This document shows, piece after piece, positions 28,002 through 36,784 of a DNA stretch of 64,000 nucleotides. Made by a program: the position numbers and the translations under genes. How positions within the stretch are numbered: position 1 is the first letter of the stretch; the number at the start of each line of letters is the position of its first letter. The stretch covers positions 310,001 through 374,000 of the forward strand of contig PABP01000038.1 of NCBI GenBank assembly GCA_002699585.1, written 5' to 3'. Origin of the DNA: Anaerolineaceae bacterium. GTDB lineage: Bacteria > Chloroflexota > Anaerolineae > Aggregatilineales > Phototrophicaceae. Below the pieces are notes generated by a model, which saw only the letters and a list, made by a program, of their open reading frames with translations, did no database searches and had not been told where the DNA came from.

Positions 28002-29291
28002 CTAGTCTCCGGCGACGGCCATTTCGGTATCGCCCTGGACATGCTTCGCAAAATCATCCGGGAACTGCTTGATGGTATGGATGATCGGATTTGCAGCAAA
28101 GTCACCCAAGGCGCACAAGGTTGCGCCCTGCATGTTATTGGCCACATTGGCGATTAGCTCAACGTCTTTCGGCGTACCTTCGCCAGCCATAATGCGGTCG
28201 ATGACTTTATCCAGCCAATAGGTGCCTTCGCGGCAGGGCGTACACTTACCACAGCTTTCATGCTTGAAGAACTTGGTCACTTTGCTGGCGACCCAGGTGA
28301 TATCGACTGTGTCGTCCATGATAATCAGCGACGCCGAGCCGATAATTGTGCCGAGCTTGGCCGTATCTTCATAGCTCATGCGCGTATCAAGCACTTCGTC
28401 TGTCAGCGGCACAATTGGGCCAGAGCCACCAGAAGGCAACATGGCCTTAAAGCTCGTGCCCTCGTTGCGTGGGCCGCCGCAGATGTCATACAACAACTCA
28501 CGGAAAGTCGTGGTAAATGGCAGTTCAAAGACGCCTGGATTTTTGACGTGGCCACTGACGCAATACAGCTTGGTGCCACTGCTCTGTTCCGTGCCGATGG
28601 CTTTGTAGGCATCCGCACCGTTGTTGATAATCCAGGGGACGTTGGCCAGGGTTTCGACGTTGTTGACAACCGTCGGCTCCTTGTAGAGACCACCGCCTTT
28701 ATTGGCCGGGAATGGCGGGCGTACACGCGGCTGCCCCAGCAGCCCTTCCAGGCTGTTGAGTAGGGCTGTTTCTTCACCACAGATGTAAGCGCCAGCGCCC
28801 AGGTGCGTGTAGACTTCGCAGTCCCAACCACTGTCTTGGATATTTTCGCCGATGAAGCCGGCTTCACGGGCGGCAGCAATGCGCTCGTCGAGGTCATGGG
28901 CAACATCCCAGAACTCGCCACGCAGGTAGATATAAACCGCTTTCGCACCAATCGCGTAGGCGGCAATCAATGCGCCCTCGATCAGTTGGTGCGGGTTGGT
29001 TTCCATAATCAGGCGGTCTTTGAAGGTACCGGTTTCACTTTCGTCAGCATTGACGCAGACGTATTTGATCGGCTCATTCTTAGGGATGAAGCTCCACTTA
29101 ATACCCGCCGGGAAGCCCGCACCACCGCGTCCGCGTAGGTTAGAGGCCTTCACCACGTTGATGACTTCATCGCGCCCCATTTCCAGGGATTTCTTGAGGG
29201 CTTCGTAACCACCATTTTCAACATAAACATCGAAGTCACGAATATTTTCGACGTCGTTGGCTCTCAGAATAATGTTAGGTGTATCGCTCAT
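28002..29291 (-). CDS. nuoF: NADH-quinone oxidoreductase subunit F
   Basis: NADH-binding flavoprotein subunit, 429 residues. FMN/NADH loop LRGRGGAGFPAGIKW (about 52-66), VCVNADESETGTFKDR, the GAGAYICGEETALLNSLEG NADH site, and the N3 4Fe-4S motif ESCGKCTPCREGT with the fourth Cys in GATLCALGDF. All are intact, so NADH is the expected electron donor. Follows nuoE by about 41 bp. Confidence 0.98.
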   Translation of the reverse strand: MSDTPNIILRANDVENIRDFDVYVENGGYEALKKSLEMGRDEVINVVKASNLRGRGGAGFPAGIKWSFIPKNEPIKYVCVNADESETGTFKDRLIMETNPHQLIEGALIAAYAIGAKAVYIYLRGEFWDVAHDLDERIAAAREAGFIGENIQDSGWDCEVYTHLGAGAYICGEETALLNSLEGLLGQPRVRPPFPANKGGGLYKEPTVVNNVETLANVPWIINNGADAYKAIGTEQSSGTKLYCVSGHVKNPGVFELPFTTTFRELLYDICGGPRNEGTSFKAMLPSGGSGPIVPLTDEVLDTRMSYEDTAKLGTIIGSASLIIMDDTVDITWVASKVTKFFKHESCGKCTPCREGTYWLDKVIDRIMAGEGTPKDVELIANVANNMQGATLCALGDFAANPIIHTIKQFPDDFAKHVQGDTEMAVAGD

Positions 29292-29332
29292 CAGTTCCCT
29301 ACTTTTGTCTTTAGCTACTGATTCGCTAGCTA

Positions 29333-29830
29333 TTATTTCGCATCGAGTTCGGCCTGGTATTCGGCACGCTTCTCTTCGACCCAGGCTTTCATCTTATCCA
29401 TATCCAGGTCTTCCATAAAATGGAAATTGCATTGCAGCATGGGCGCTTTATCGCAAGCTGCCAGGCACATGACGTGCTCGACGGTGAACAGACCATCTTC
29501 GGTCGTACCGCCTTCCTCTACACCAAGGTAGTCTTTCAACGCCTTGTGGAATTCATCAGCCCCGTTGAGCGCACAGGCCAGGTCCGTGCAGACCTGCAAC
29601 CAGTACTTGCCTTTGGGCTTTTCTGAATACATTGTGTAGAAACCGGCGATCGAACGAACCTGCGTCGGGTCAAGGTCAAGGATTTCTGCGACCTCATCGA
29701 CGCCCTGGTCATTCACGTAACCGTATTCTTCCTGGGCAATATACAGAAGCGGCATGACCGCGCTGCGCGAATCTGGATATTTGCTCAGGTGAAGTTGAAT
29801 ACGATCGTTGTACTTCTCTTTCAGTGCCAT
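29333..29830 (-). CDS. nuoE: NADH-quinone oxidoreductase subunit E
   Basis: Thioredoxin-like 2Fe-2S subunit (cluster N1a), 165 residues. The four ligands are Cys81, Cys86, Cys122 and Cys126 (CTDLAC and CLAAC). The N-terminal helical bundle includes MPLLYIAQEEYGYV and VRSIAGFYTMYSEKPKG, typical of the family. Between the two Cys pairs is a slightly longer acidic loop. Follows nuoD by 35 bp. Confidence 0.98.
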   Translation of the reverse strand: MALKEKYNDRIQLHLSKYPDSRSAVMPLLYIAQEEYGYVNDQGVDEVAEILDLDPTQVRSIAGFYTMYSEKPKGKYWLQVCTDLACALNGADEFHKALKDYLGVEEGGTTEDGLFTVEHVMCLAACDKAPMLQCNFHFMEDLDMDKMKAWVEEKRAEYQAELDAK

Positions 29831-29865
29831 GCTTGGTTTATCCTTCCATCACCCGATGGTGTTGG

Positions 29866-31128
29866 CTAGCGATCGCAATCGCCTAAAACAATATCGACAC
29901 TACCGATGATAGCAATCAAATCGGCGATCATGTGCCCTTCTGCGATCATCGGCATTGCTGCGATATGCATGAATGACGGCGTTTTGAAGTGTACACGGCG
30001 CGGACGTGTCTCGCCTGTACCATGCAGATAGCAGCTAATCTCGCCGCGTGGGCTTTCCACAGCAGCGAAAACTTCCTCATCAGGGGCATCAAAGCCCTGC
30101 GTCCATAGCTTAAAGTGGTGGATGACCGCTTCCATACTCTGGCCCAGCGCACTACGCGGCGGCGGTACGAACTTGCGGTTCTCGCTGCGGAACGGCCCTG
30201 TCGGTTCCAGGCGATCAATACCCTGTTTGATGATGCTCAAGCTCTGGCGCAATTCAGCCAGACGGACCATAAAGCGATCATAAACGTCGCCATGCTCGCC
30301 AAGCGGCACATCAAAGTCAAAGGTTTCATAGCCACTGTAGGGGGACGACTTGCGAATATCCCAGTTAACGCCGCTGCCACGTAATGACGGGCCGCTAACG
30401 CCCCAGGCAAGGCCCAGGTCCGGCTCAATGACGCCAACGCCATGCGTACGGTCAATCCAGATCGGATTTTTGACCAGCAGCGCTTCGTAGTCATCGACTT
30501 TTGGCGGGAAGTAATCAATGAATTCATTGACTGCGTCGTGGAAGCCATCCGGCAGGTCGCGCCAGACGCCACCCGGACGGAAGTAGCTGCCCATCATGCG
30601 CTGGCCACTGACCATCTCAAAGATACGCAAAATCTTCTCGCGTTCACGGAAGCAATAAAGGAAGACGCTCATCGCGCCCATATCAAGCGCCTGAGTCCCC
30701 AACCACACCATGTGGCTGGCAATACGCGACAGTTCCAACAGAACCACGCGAATGGTCTGGGCGCGCTCTGGCACGTCGAGGCCAATCATTTTTTCGATAG
30801 CCATACAAAAGACCATGTTATTGGACATCGGTGACAGATAGTCCATACGATCTGTCAGCGGGACACCCTTTTCATAGGTCTTGTCTTCGATATTCTTCTC
30901 GATGCCGGTGTGTAAGAAGCCAACATCGGGTAAAACGGTGACGAGTTCTTCACCGTCGAGTTCTAACAGCAGCCGGAGCACACCATGTGTACTCGGATGA
31001 TGGGGGCCCATGTTGAGCAACATGGTTTCGCCTGTGATGGCACGCTCCGTCACCAAGCCTTTTAGCTGGTTAAGATCGCCTTCCCAGGTCGCCTTGACTG
31101 CTTGATCTCCAACTTGTTCAATCGCCAT
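29866..31128 (-). CDS. nuoD: NADH-quinone oxidoreductase subunit D
   Basis: The 49-kDa-type subunit lining the quinone site, 420 residues. Seen: the quinone-site motif MLLNMGPHHPSTHGVLRLLLELDGE-like with His residues 42, 43 and 47, DVGFLHTGIEKNIE, DRMDYLSPMSNN, FRPGGV, and the C-terminal VDIVLGDCDR that contacts NuoB. The usual NuoC and NuoD genes are separate here, not fused. Follows nuoC by 34 bp. Confidence 0.98.
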   Translation of the reverse strand: MAIEQVGDQAVKATWEGDLNQLKGLVTERAITGETMLLNMGPHHPSTHGVLRLLLELDGEELVTVLPDVGFLHTGIEKNIEDKTYEKGVPLTDRMDYLSPMSNNMVFCMAIEKMIGLDVPERAQTIRVVLLELSRIASHMVWLGTQALDMGAMSVFLYCFREREKILRIFEMVSGQRMMGSYFRPGGVWRDLPDGFHDAVNEFIDYFPPKVDDYEALLVKNPIWIDRTHGVGVIEPDLGLAWGVSGPSLRGSGVNWDIRKSSPYSGYETFDFDVPLGEHGDVYDRFMVRLAELRQSLSIIKQGIDRLEPTGPFRSENRKFVPPPRSALGQSMEAVIHHFKLWTQGFDAPDEEVFAAVESPRGEISCYLHGTGETRPRRVHFKTPSFMHIAAMPMIAEGHMIADLIAIIGSVDIVLGDCDR

Positions 31129-31162
31129 AACCCACTTACTCCAACACCCTCATCGCCAGCAA

Positions 31163-31735
31163 TTAGTCTTTGGCCAACGGTTTGTGGCTAATGATTTCTT
31201 CAACATTAAAGGAGAACTGTACGGTCTCTTTGCCCATCGGGTAATCGCGACGCAGCGGATGTCCATCCCAATCTTCCGGCATCATCAAGCGGCGCTTGTC
31301 GGGATGTCCATCGAACTGGATACCCATCAAGTCCGCGATTTCGCGCTCCAGCCAGTTGGCTGCCGGCCACAAGCCGACAATCGTCGGCACAACCGGGTCT
31401 TCTTCCATTGCGAAGACTTTGACGCGCAGACGGCGATTATAGAGCATCGAATAGATATGGTACGCCACACCAAAACGCTCAGGACGATAGTTACGCTCAT
31501 CCTGGCCATCATAGGCATCGCCATAATCGTTGGGATAATAATCGACCGAGCTGATGTCTGAGAGATAGTTGTAGATCAGGCCGGGGGTACTGCGCAGAAA
31601 TTGAATGACCTCAACGATGCGCTCTGTTGTAACGACGATCGTGGTTTCATCACGGAACGTCTTCACATGCAGTACATCATCGCCAAACTGCTCTTCTACC
31701 GCTTCTACAGGATCAATTGGGGGTGCGATCTGCAT
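31163..31735 (-). CDS. nuoC: NADH-quinone oxidoreductase subunit C
   Basis: The 30-kDa-type peripheral subunit, 190 residues, which scaffolds the quinone-reducing module. Seen: the family signature ANWLEREIADLMGIQFDGHPDKRRLMMPEDWDGHPLRRDYP. Upstream is a 143-bp gap to nuoB that holds an imperfect hairpin (31822-31852). No extra domain. Confidence 0.97.
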   Translation of the reverse strand: MQIAPPIDPVEAVEEQFGDDVLHVKTFRDETTIVVTTERIVEVIQFLRSTPGLIYNYLSDISSVDYYPNDYGDAYDGQDERNYRPERFGVAYHIYSMLYNRRLRVKVFAMEEDPVVPTIVGLWPAANWLEREIADLMGIQFDGHPDKRRLMMPEDWDGHPLRRDYPMGKETVQFSFNVEEIISHKPLAKD

Positions 31736-31821
31736 AAAACTCTCAACCTAATCTTCGTACAAATTCTCGTACAAACGCTTGTTAATTACGACTGTCTGAC
31801 GTTGATAACACTGATTTGATA

Positions 31822-31852
31822 GCATCGGACAAACAGGCAGCCTGCCCGATGC
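31822..31852. repeat. Hairpin in the nuoB-nuoC gap
   Basis: GCATCGG (31822-31828) pairs with CCGATGC (31846-31852), with an inner CAGG/CCTG stem. No T-run; likely an intra-operon RNA structure. Confidence 0.5.
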
Positions 31853-31878
31853 GCAAAACCCACAGACGAACCCAGGGG

Positions 31879-32364
31879 CTAGCTTGCCCAATCCTGGATA
31901 CGTTCGCCTTTGATCTTCTCATGCAGGGTCATAACACCGTGTATCAACTGCTCCGGGCGCGGCGGGCAACCGGCGACGTAGACATCGACCGGGATAATCT
32001 CGTCAACACCCTGAACAATGGCATAGTTATTGTAGACGCCACCGCATGACGCGCAGTCGCCCATGCTGATGACCCACTTGGGGTCTGACATCTGATCGTA
32101 AAGCTGGCGCACAACAGGTGCCATCTTACGTGTGACACGACCCGCGACAATCATCAGGTCAGCCTGACGGGGCGTGGCACGGTTGAGTTCCATACCAAAA
32201 CGTGACATATCATAATCTGATGCCTGCGTGGACATCATCTCAATAGCACAACAGGCCAAACCGAAGAGCAATGGCCACATTGCCCCGGTACGACCCCAGT
32301 TTACAGCATCCTCAAGCGTCGTGGTGACGACGCCCAAATTGCCCAGTTTGGAGCTTACTCCCAT
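31879..32364 (-). CDS. nuoB: NADH-quinone oxidoreductase subunit B
   Basis: Carries the terminal cluster N2 that reduces quinone. 161 residues from the ATG complementary to 32362-32364, which overlaps the nuoA stop by 10 nt (translational coupling). The four Cys ligands are visible: the tandem pair in [11 protein letters not shown], one in MGDCASCGG, and one in AGCPPRPE. Also [18 protein letters not shown]. The segment after ACCAIEMM is a little different from E. coli but all ligands are kept. Confidence 0.98.
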   Translation of the reverse strand: MGVSSKLGNLGVVTTTLEDAVNWGRTGAMWPLLFGLACCAIEMMSTQASDYDMSRFGMELNRATPRQADLMIVAGRVTRKMAPVVRQLYDQMSDPKWVISMGDCASCGGVYNNYAIVQGVDEIIPVDVYVAGCPPRPEQLIHGVMTLHEKIKGERIQDWAS

Positions 32365-32714
32365 TCCAAGGCACCTTTCTTCCACTCATATATGAAGCCA
32401 ACGACAAGGATCAAGGTAAACACGCCCATCACAATCAAGCCGTAAACGCCAAGATCGCGCATAGCAACGGCCCAGGGCATGAAGAATATGACTTCTACAT
32501 CGAATATAATGAAGAGTACCGCCACCAAATAGAATTTGACGGGCATCCGGCGCGTGCCGGGGCCAATTGGCTTCATGCCACTTTCATATGGCGCGTTTTT
32601 TCTAAAAGATGGGTTATGCGGGCCAAAAACCCGCGAAATCATCAAAATTATGACGCCGATAATCAGCGCAATGATAATCAATACGCCGATGGGCGCAAAC
32701 GCCTGCAAAGTCAT
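32355..32714 (-). CDS. nuoA: NADH-quinone oxidoreductase subunit A
   Basis: First gene of the operon; a 119-residue, three-helix membrane subunit near the quinone entrance. Seen: the family block [45 protein letters not shown], with the conserved Glu of PYESG and the FDVE motif. The C-terminus overlaps nuoB. Start ATG complementary to 32712-32714. Confidence 0.98.
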   Translation of the reverse strand: MTLQAFAPIGVLIIIALIIGVIILMISRVFGPHNPSFRKNAPYESGMKPIGPGTRRMPVKFYLVAVLFIIFDVEVIFFMPWAVAMRDLGVYGLIVMGVFTLILVVGFIYEWKKGALEWE

Positions 32715-32764
32715 CTAGTTTTTCACTCCGTTTGTGATAATTGGAGCAATCCTCATCCAACAAA

Positions 32765-32793
32765 AGCTTAACATAGCGATATGAGTGCGTCAA
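32765..32793 (-). promoter_or_regulatory. Possible nuo operon promoter
   Basis: TTGACG (32788-32793, minus strand) with TAAGCT (32765-32770) at 17 bp. The -35 is good, the -10 poor. It lies 51-79 bp before nuoA. Confidence 0.3.
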
Positions 32794-32880
32794 GAAATAA
32801 TCAAGACAGACGCACCTACACTCATGTAAGATGAAACTCGCTCTTATCTGCCCGCTTAGGCCCCATCATTGTACCGTATT

Positions 32881-32910
32881 TTGACACCCCTGCCAGACAT
32901 TAGCTATGAC
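32881..32910 (+). promoter_or_regulatory. Candidate promoter of the phosphatase gene
   Basis: Perfect TTGACA (32881-32886), 18 bp, TATGAC (32905-32910). It implies a leader of about 155 nt before the start at 33072. Confidence 0.5.
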
Positions 32911-33071
32911 AAAATGGATTGGTCTGGTGCATTTGAGCGCGTCGAAACCCCATGCATGCAATAAGCATGACCCGCGTTACAGCGATAGCCTGATATATCG
33001 CTGCTTTTTTAGCTTCAAAAGCGCGCTACAATGTCATCCACGTTCAAGACCACAATCAGGAGAGAGCATTA

Positions 33072-33818
33072 ATGGCTTACCCGTTGACGATAGATGGTAC
33101 CTATAATGTCCGCGATTTGGGCGGCTTCCCGATAGAGAGCGGTGGCGTTACGCGCAAGCATGTGCTTGTGCGCGCGGGTAATCTCGACAAGCTGCCAACG
33201 GGTTCACAGAAGCAACTCGTTACGTATGGTCTTAAGACTGTCATTGATTTGCGCGACGAGTGGGAAATTAAAGACTATCCAAACGTTTTTGCGCAGTCGG
33301 AAACCGTAACCTATCTGAATTTACCACTGGTTGGCGAACAAACGATTGATAGTGACACCTGGCAAATATGGAAAGATAAAGCCGCCCAACTGCATGACAT
33401 CTACATCGGTTATCTGGAAAACTGCCAGCGTCAGATCGGCACCATTATCGGTGCGATTGCGGAAAACACGCCTACGACCATCATCCATTGCTATGCAGGC
33501 AAAGACCGAACAGGCATCATCACGGCATTGGTGCTGGCCGCTATGGGTGTTCCAGATGCCTATATCGCTGAAGACTATTCCCGGAGCCATGCCCAGATTA
33601 GCCACCTTATCGATACATGGCGCCAATATGCCATCGAAAACAACATCGATATGAAACAAATTGAGCGAGACGCGAGTTCCAACGCAGAAACGATACTAAA
33701 GACGCTGGCGCATGTTCGGGGTCAGTATGGCAGCATTGCAGACTATTTGGCCGCCTGCTCAATCACCGATGCCCATCTGGCAAGCATTCGGTCGCGCTTT
33801 GTGCAGGACGACGCCTAG
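33072..33818 (+). CDS. Tyrosine-protein phosphatase (Y_phosphatase3 type)
   Basis: A 248-residue protein phosphatase of the family that includes Mycobacterium PtpB. Seen: the N-terminal YNVRDLGGFPIESGGVTR and LVRAGNLDKL, then the active-site P-loop HCYAGKDRTG with nucleophile Cys140, Asp145 and Arg146. The Lys inside the loop (AGKDRTG) is the triple-specificity signature described for PtpB relatives, so phosphoinositide or phospho-Ser/Thr activity is possible. AGGAGAGAGC is a good ribosome site. It ends 4 bp inside the convergent hydrolase gene. Confidence 0.93.
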   Translation: MAYPLTIDGTYNVRDLGGFPIESGGVTRKHVLVRAGNLDKLPTGSQKQLVTYGLKTVIDLRDEWEIKDYPNVFAQSETVTYLNLPLVGEQTIDSDTWQIWKDKAAQLHDIYIGYLENCQRQIGTIIGAIAENTPTTIIHCYAGKDRTGIITALVLAAMGVPDAYIAEDYSRSHAQISHLIDTWRQYAIENNIDMKQIERDASSNAETILKTLAHVRGQYGSIADYLAACSITDAHLASIRSRFVQDDA

Positions 33819-34933
33819 CCAAACTGCTGCCCCTTCTTCTGTTGATGCATGGCCCGATTGTGTAGATCAATGATGTCTGTCACAACCATTTCCCTGTTCT
33901 GGGCATGTTGATAGGCATTCAGCGGCGTTTCCGAACCAATGCTAAACATATAGTGCGTACCCGGAACAACGTGTAAATTCGCCGCTGGGAATTCCAGCTT
34001 CATGAGCAGGTCCATCATATCGGTGAGGCCCACCAGCGGGTCACGGTGGCCGAGCATCACGCGCATGAGATGCCAATCATGGGCAATTTCATAGTTGTTG
34101 AGCCGCCCCATCGCCATGAAGGTCGCCCCGGTGATGCCGCGCGGCGTATCATGGTACTGTTGCCTGTGGATCTCTTTCACCATATCGCTGGCCCCGCTCG
34201 CCAGAGTGTTCACCACTTGAGGCTTGATGAAGCGCTCGACGACTTCTAGCACAGGCAAGCGCTGCAAAATGCCGATACCCAGCCCCAGGGTTGTATAGAA
34301 GATACGGTGACCTTCATCTTCCAGCAGCAGCGCTGGCGCCAGTGCAAAGCGCGTCACTTCCCCATAATTCCAGACCATCGGATTCAGATAAAAGAGCATC
34401 GCCCCGCCCATACTGTGGCCAATCAGGTTGATGACCTTCTGGCGTGTTTCGCCCGGTTGGCGGCGAATTCGCAGCAAATCAATCCAATCTTGTAACGCAT
34501 TCATGGCTGCTGGCGGATTGCACTGCTCCAGGCCGGGGGTACTGCTCTCGAACTGCGACAAACCAAATCCATTGTGGTCCACAGAGAAGGCCACCAGACG
34601 GCGATTCGACAAGACTGTCAAAGCCGGGAGTTCTTCCCAGATGCGCCAATTACCGGTCCAGCCATGCACAAAGATGGTATAGCCCTCGACATTGCTCAGG
34701 CGCTGGACGAGATACGCATCATCAATGTCGTAATCTTCCGGCCAGGTGATACGCCAATGGAAGTCGCGCAGACCATGTTTCTCTAAAAAAGATCGCGCCG
34801 CAGCACGGTCAATTTGATTGGTTTTGATCAAATGCGACAGATGGTAATCAGCGACCCAGGTATCAGCAACCTCACCTGGTCCACGCTGAGAATAATACTT
34901 CATCCATGCCAAATGTGTATTTTGAGGGGTCAT
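33815..34933 (-). CDS. Alpha/beta hydrolase
   Basis: A 372-residue hydrolase. Seen: oxyanion region TIFVHGWTGNWRIWEELPAL, nucleophile elbow GHSMGGAM, an Asp in the MLGHRDPLVGL segment and the late His in VPGTHYMFSI, giving a plausible Ser-Asp-His triad. About 75 N-terminal residues precede the fold and have a helical character. The ATG complementary to 34931-34933 is preferred; a TTG at 34978 would lie inside a TATAAT box (34970-34975). The stop overlaps the phosphatase stop region by 4 bp with no terminator between. Substrate unknown (ester, epoxide or lactone). Confidence 0.85.
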   Translation of the reverse strand: MTPQNTHLAWMKYYSQRGPGEVADTWVADYHLSHLIKTNQIDRAAARSFLEKHGLRDFHWRITWPEDYDIDDAYLVQRLSNVEGYTIFVHGWTGNWRIWEELPALTVLSNRRLVAFSVDHNGFGLSQFESSTPGLEQCNPPAAMNALQDWIDLLRIRRQPGETRQKVINLIGHSMGGAMLFYLNPMVWNYGEVTRFALAPALLLEDEGHRIFYTTLGLGIGILQRLPVLEVVERFIKPQVVNTLASGASDMVKEIHRQQYHDTPRGITGATFMAMGRLNNYEIAHDWHLMRVMLGHRDPLVGLTDMMDLLMKLEFPAANLHVVPGTHYMFSIGSETPLNAYQHAQNREMVVTDIIDLHNRAMHQQKKGQQFG

Positions 34934-34969
34934 GAGCTGCTCAAAAAGTCTAACTGGGCCTGTTTTTTT

Positions 34970-34975
34970 ATTATA
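34970..34975 (-). promoter_or_regulatory. Candidate -10 box of the hydrolase gene
   Basis: Perfect TATAAT on the minus strand, 37 bp before the chosen ATG. No good -35. Confidence 0.4.
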
Positions 34976-35064
34976 CAAGTTTATGACTTGAATGCTTGTT
35001 CAGCCCTAAAGATTAAGCAAATGTCAAAGTTGTTAAAATGGACGAACAATTGATAGTTAATATA

Positions 35065-35093
35065 TTGACCGTAATGAATTAACACATTATGCT
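35065..35093 (+). promoter_or_regulatory. Strong candidate promoter of the TadE-like module
   Basis: TTGACC (35065-35070), 17 bp, TATGCT (35088-35093) in AT-rich DNA, 57 bp before the start at 35150. Confidence 0.65.
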
Positions 35094-35149
35094 TTATTTA
35101 GATTGATCTCAGCTAAGAGACCTAATAGAAGCTACTTTGGAGGCACACA

Positions 35150-35884
35150 ATGAACGGGAAGCATTATTCATGGGAACGCGGACAGGCAATGATGGAATAT
35201 GCCGTTCTTTTCCCAATGGCCGTTGGTATTTTGATTTTGGCAGGGTCTATCGGTTACACCAATCGCATGATGTACACCGATATCGTCAACGCATTTGTTC
35301 AACCGGGTATCGAAGAAACGTGTGAGCCAATTGATGAAGGCCCGACGGTTGCCGATCTCGGGGATCATCGGGTTGAATTTTGCGGCGCTGTATACAATGA
35401 AGCATCCGACGTCACGACCATCACCTATTGCGTACAAAATGGTGGCGATCCTTCAATCAGTCACTGGGTACTCGGTGTAGACAGCAACTTCGCAAGTTCT
35501 ATCGTCAGCATTGGCAACACGCAAGGCACACATGAAGACTGGGAGTACGGATACGATCCAACAACCGAAGTAACAGGCCTCAAATTCGACACTGGTTATG
35601 AAAGCAGCGGTGGCGGTGGTGGCAATGATAAACCTAATCCTGGTCGTGGCCATGCCTCACTCCCGACGTCACGCGACATGACTGCCATGAAGAACCTCAA
35701 CCTGGGTAATATGAACCTCAATGAAGACATTTCGGACTACGATAGCACCGCACGCGACATCCTCATCATGGTAACTGGCCAGTGGGATGCCAATGAAGGT
35801 ACTGTCACCATCAAAGCAGGTGGAGAGACCTATTACAACACCATTCGCCTGCCAGTCCAGGTCACGGATAACTGCGAAGAGTAA
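35150..35884 (+). CDS. TadE-like surface protein with Cys-rich extracellular domain
   Basis: A 244-residue protein. The N-terminus WERGQAMMEYAVLFPMAVGILILAG matches the TadE/TadG pattern (GQ-x-x-x-E-x-A-x-x-x-P and a hydrophobic helix) of Flp-pilus minor pilins. Residues about 60-240 are an unusual extracellular domain. It has an ISHWVLGV-like segment, then WEYGYDPTTEVTGLKFD, a Gly/Asn/Pro-rich linker (GGGGGNDKPNPGRGH) and a final strand region ending in a Cys. I recall this ISHW...DPTTGVTG-type pattern from secreted bacterial proteins but cannot name a family. Five Cys in all may give disulfides. No tad ATPase or prepilin peptidase genes are nearby. GGAGG precedes the ATG. Confidence 0.7.
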   Translation: MNGKHYSWERGQAMMEYAVLFPMAVGILILAGSIGYTNRMMYTDIVNAFVQPGIEETCEPIDEGPTVADLGDHRVEFCGAVYNEASDVTTITYCVQNGGDPSISHWVLGVDSNFASSIVSIGNTQGTHEDWEYGYDPTTEVTGLKFDTGYESSGGGGGNDKPNPGRGHASLPTSRDMTAMKNLNLGNMNLNEDISDYDSTARDILIMVTGQWDANEGTVTIKAGGETYYNTIRLPVQVTDNCEE

Positions 35885-35925
35885 CCCGACTAAACCTGGT
35901 AGATACGGAACCCTAGGAGAGAAAA

Positions 35926-36714
35926 ATGGCACAGCGCGCTCAGAAGCAACAAGCCCTAAGATCAGCATTTGATACAGCTTATCGGGTCATCGATAGCAAA
36001 GACGACATAGAGGGGGCGGTGCAAACCGCCTTCTCTAACGAGAATGCCCGTAAGACAGGCTTAACCATAATGAGCTTTGGTGTCATTTTTCTCGCCATCG
36101 TGGTCTTTTTCGCAGCAGATGTCTTTGGCCGATTCATGTTGATTATGAATCTACCGCCTGCCGAAGTCCTGCTGGAAACGCCTTATGAGGTAACTGGCCT
36201 GAACATGGTTATCCCTGAGGATGGCGCACCACTCATCACACTGCCAGCACAAGGCTACACATATGTGGGCAACCAAACCAGCCTACCAGCGATTAACTGT
36301 CTGGGTAACGCCATGCCAACCGAGCAGGCCACACCGAATTGCGGCATCACGATCCCAGCTTTTGAATCAGAAGCGGCCATCATGACAAACTCAGATAACC
36401 AAATAGCCGCCATTGCAGTCGCAAACTATGAAAACCAGGCAGATGCTTACAACACATTCCGTGAGCTGTTTGAATACAGCCGAGCATACGGTCAAATTGG
36501 TAATTTTGTCATCGCACGTTCTCATGAAGCCCCGTTCTTCTTTAGCTTCCAGAATAACATTTTGAACTTTACGTGGATGTCAGATACCTGGATCTACACC
36601 GTATCGGCCCCTGAGCTAAACAGTATTGGGGAATTCATTGAGGCACTGCCGATGGTAGAGGCTGCGAGCACATTGGATGAAACATCATCAGGCCTCCAAA
36701 CAGACTTGCAGTAA
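35926..36714 (+). CDS. Single-pass membrane protein of unknown function
   Basis: Not recognised. The 262-residue product has a ~45-residue hydrophilic cytoplasmic head, one hydrophobic helix (about 46-75) and a ~185-residue outside domain with two Cys (NCLGN, NCGIT), suggesting a disulfide. The outside domain has a helix-strand alternation (AIAVANYENQADAYNTFRELFEYS, then NNILNFTWMSDTWIYTVSAP). It is 41 bp after the TadE-like gene with its own GGAGAG site, ahead of a strong shared terminator, so the two form a two-gene operon and may make a surface complex. Confidence 0.7.
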   Translation: MAQRAQKQQALRSAFDTAYRVIDSKDDIEGAVQTAFSNENARKTGLTIMSFGVIFLAIVVFFAADVFGRFMLIMNLPPAEVLLETPYEVTGLNMVIPEDGAPLITLPAQGYTYVGNQTSLPAINCLGNAMPTEQATPNCGITIPAFESEAAIMTNSDNQIAAIAVANYENQADAYNTFRELFEYSRAYGQIGNFVIARSHEAPFFFSFQNNILNFTWMSDTWIYTVSAPELNSIGEFIEALPMVEAASTLDETSSGLQTDLQ

Positions 36715-36736
36715 CCCGAACAAGTTCTCCACAAAA

Positions 36737-36766
36737 AAAAAGCGCCACTGCATCGTGGCGCTTTTT
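36737..36766. terminator. Bidirectional rho-independent terminator
   Basis: AAAAAGCGCCAC (36737-36748) pairs perfectly with GTGGCGCTTTTT (36755-36766) around a 6-nt loop; A- and T-runs serve both the TadE-like operon and the convergent Nudix gene. Confidence 0.93.
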
Positions 36767-36784
36767 GCTTACATGAACACATAT

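Larger units (their letters stand above)
32715..33071. other. 357-bp divergent control region (nuo operon / phosphatase)
   Basis: No convincing gene. It holds candidate promoters in both directions (below) and a short self-complementary ATGCATGCA near 32951-32959. No terminator or riboswitch-like fold was noticed. Confidence 0.6.
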
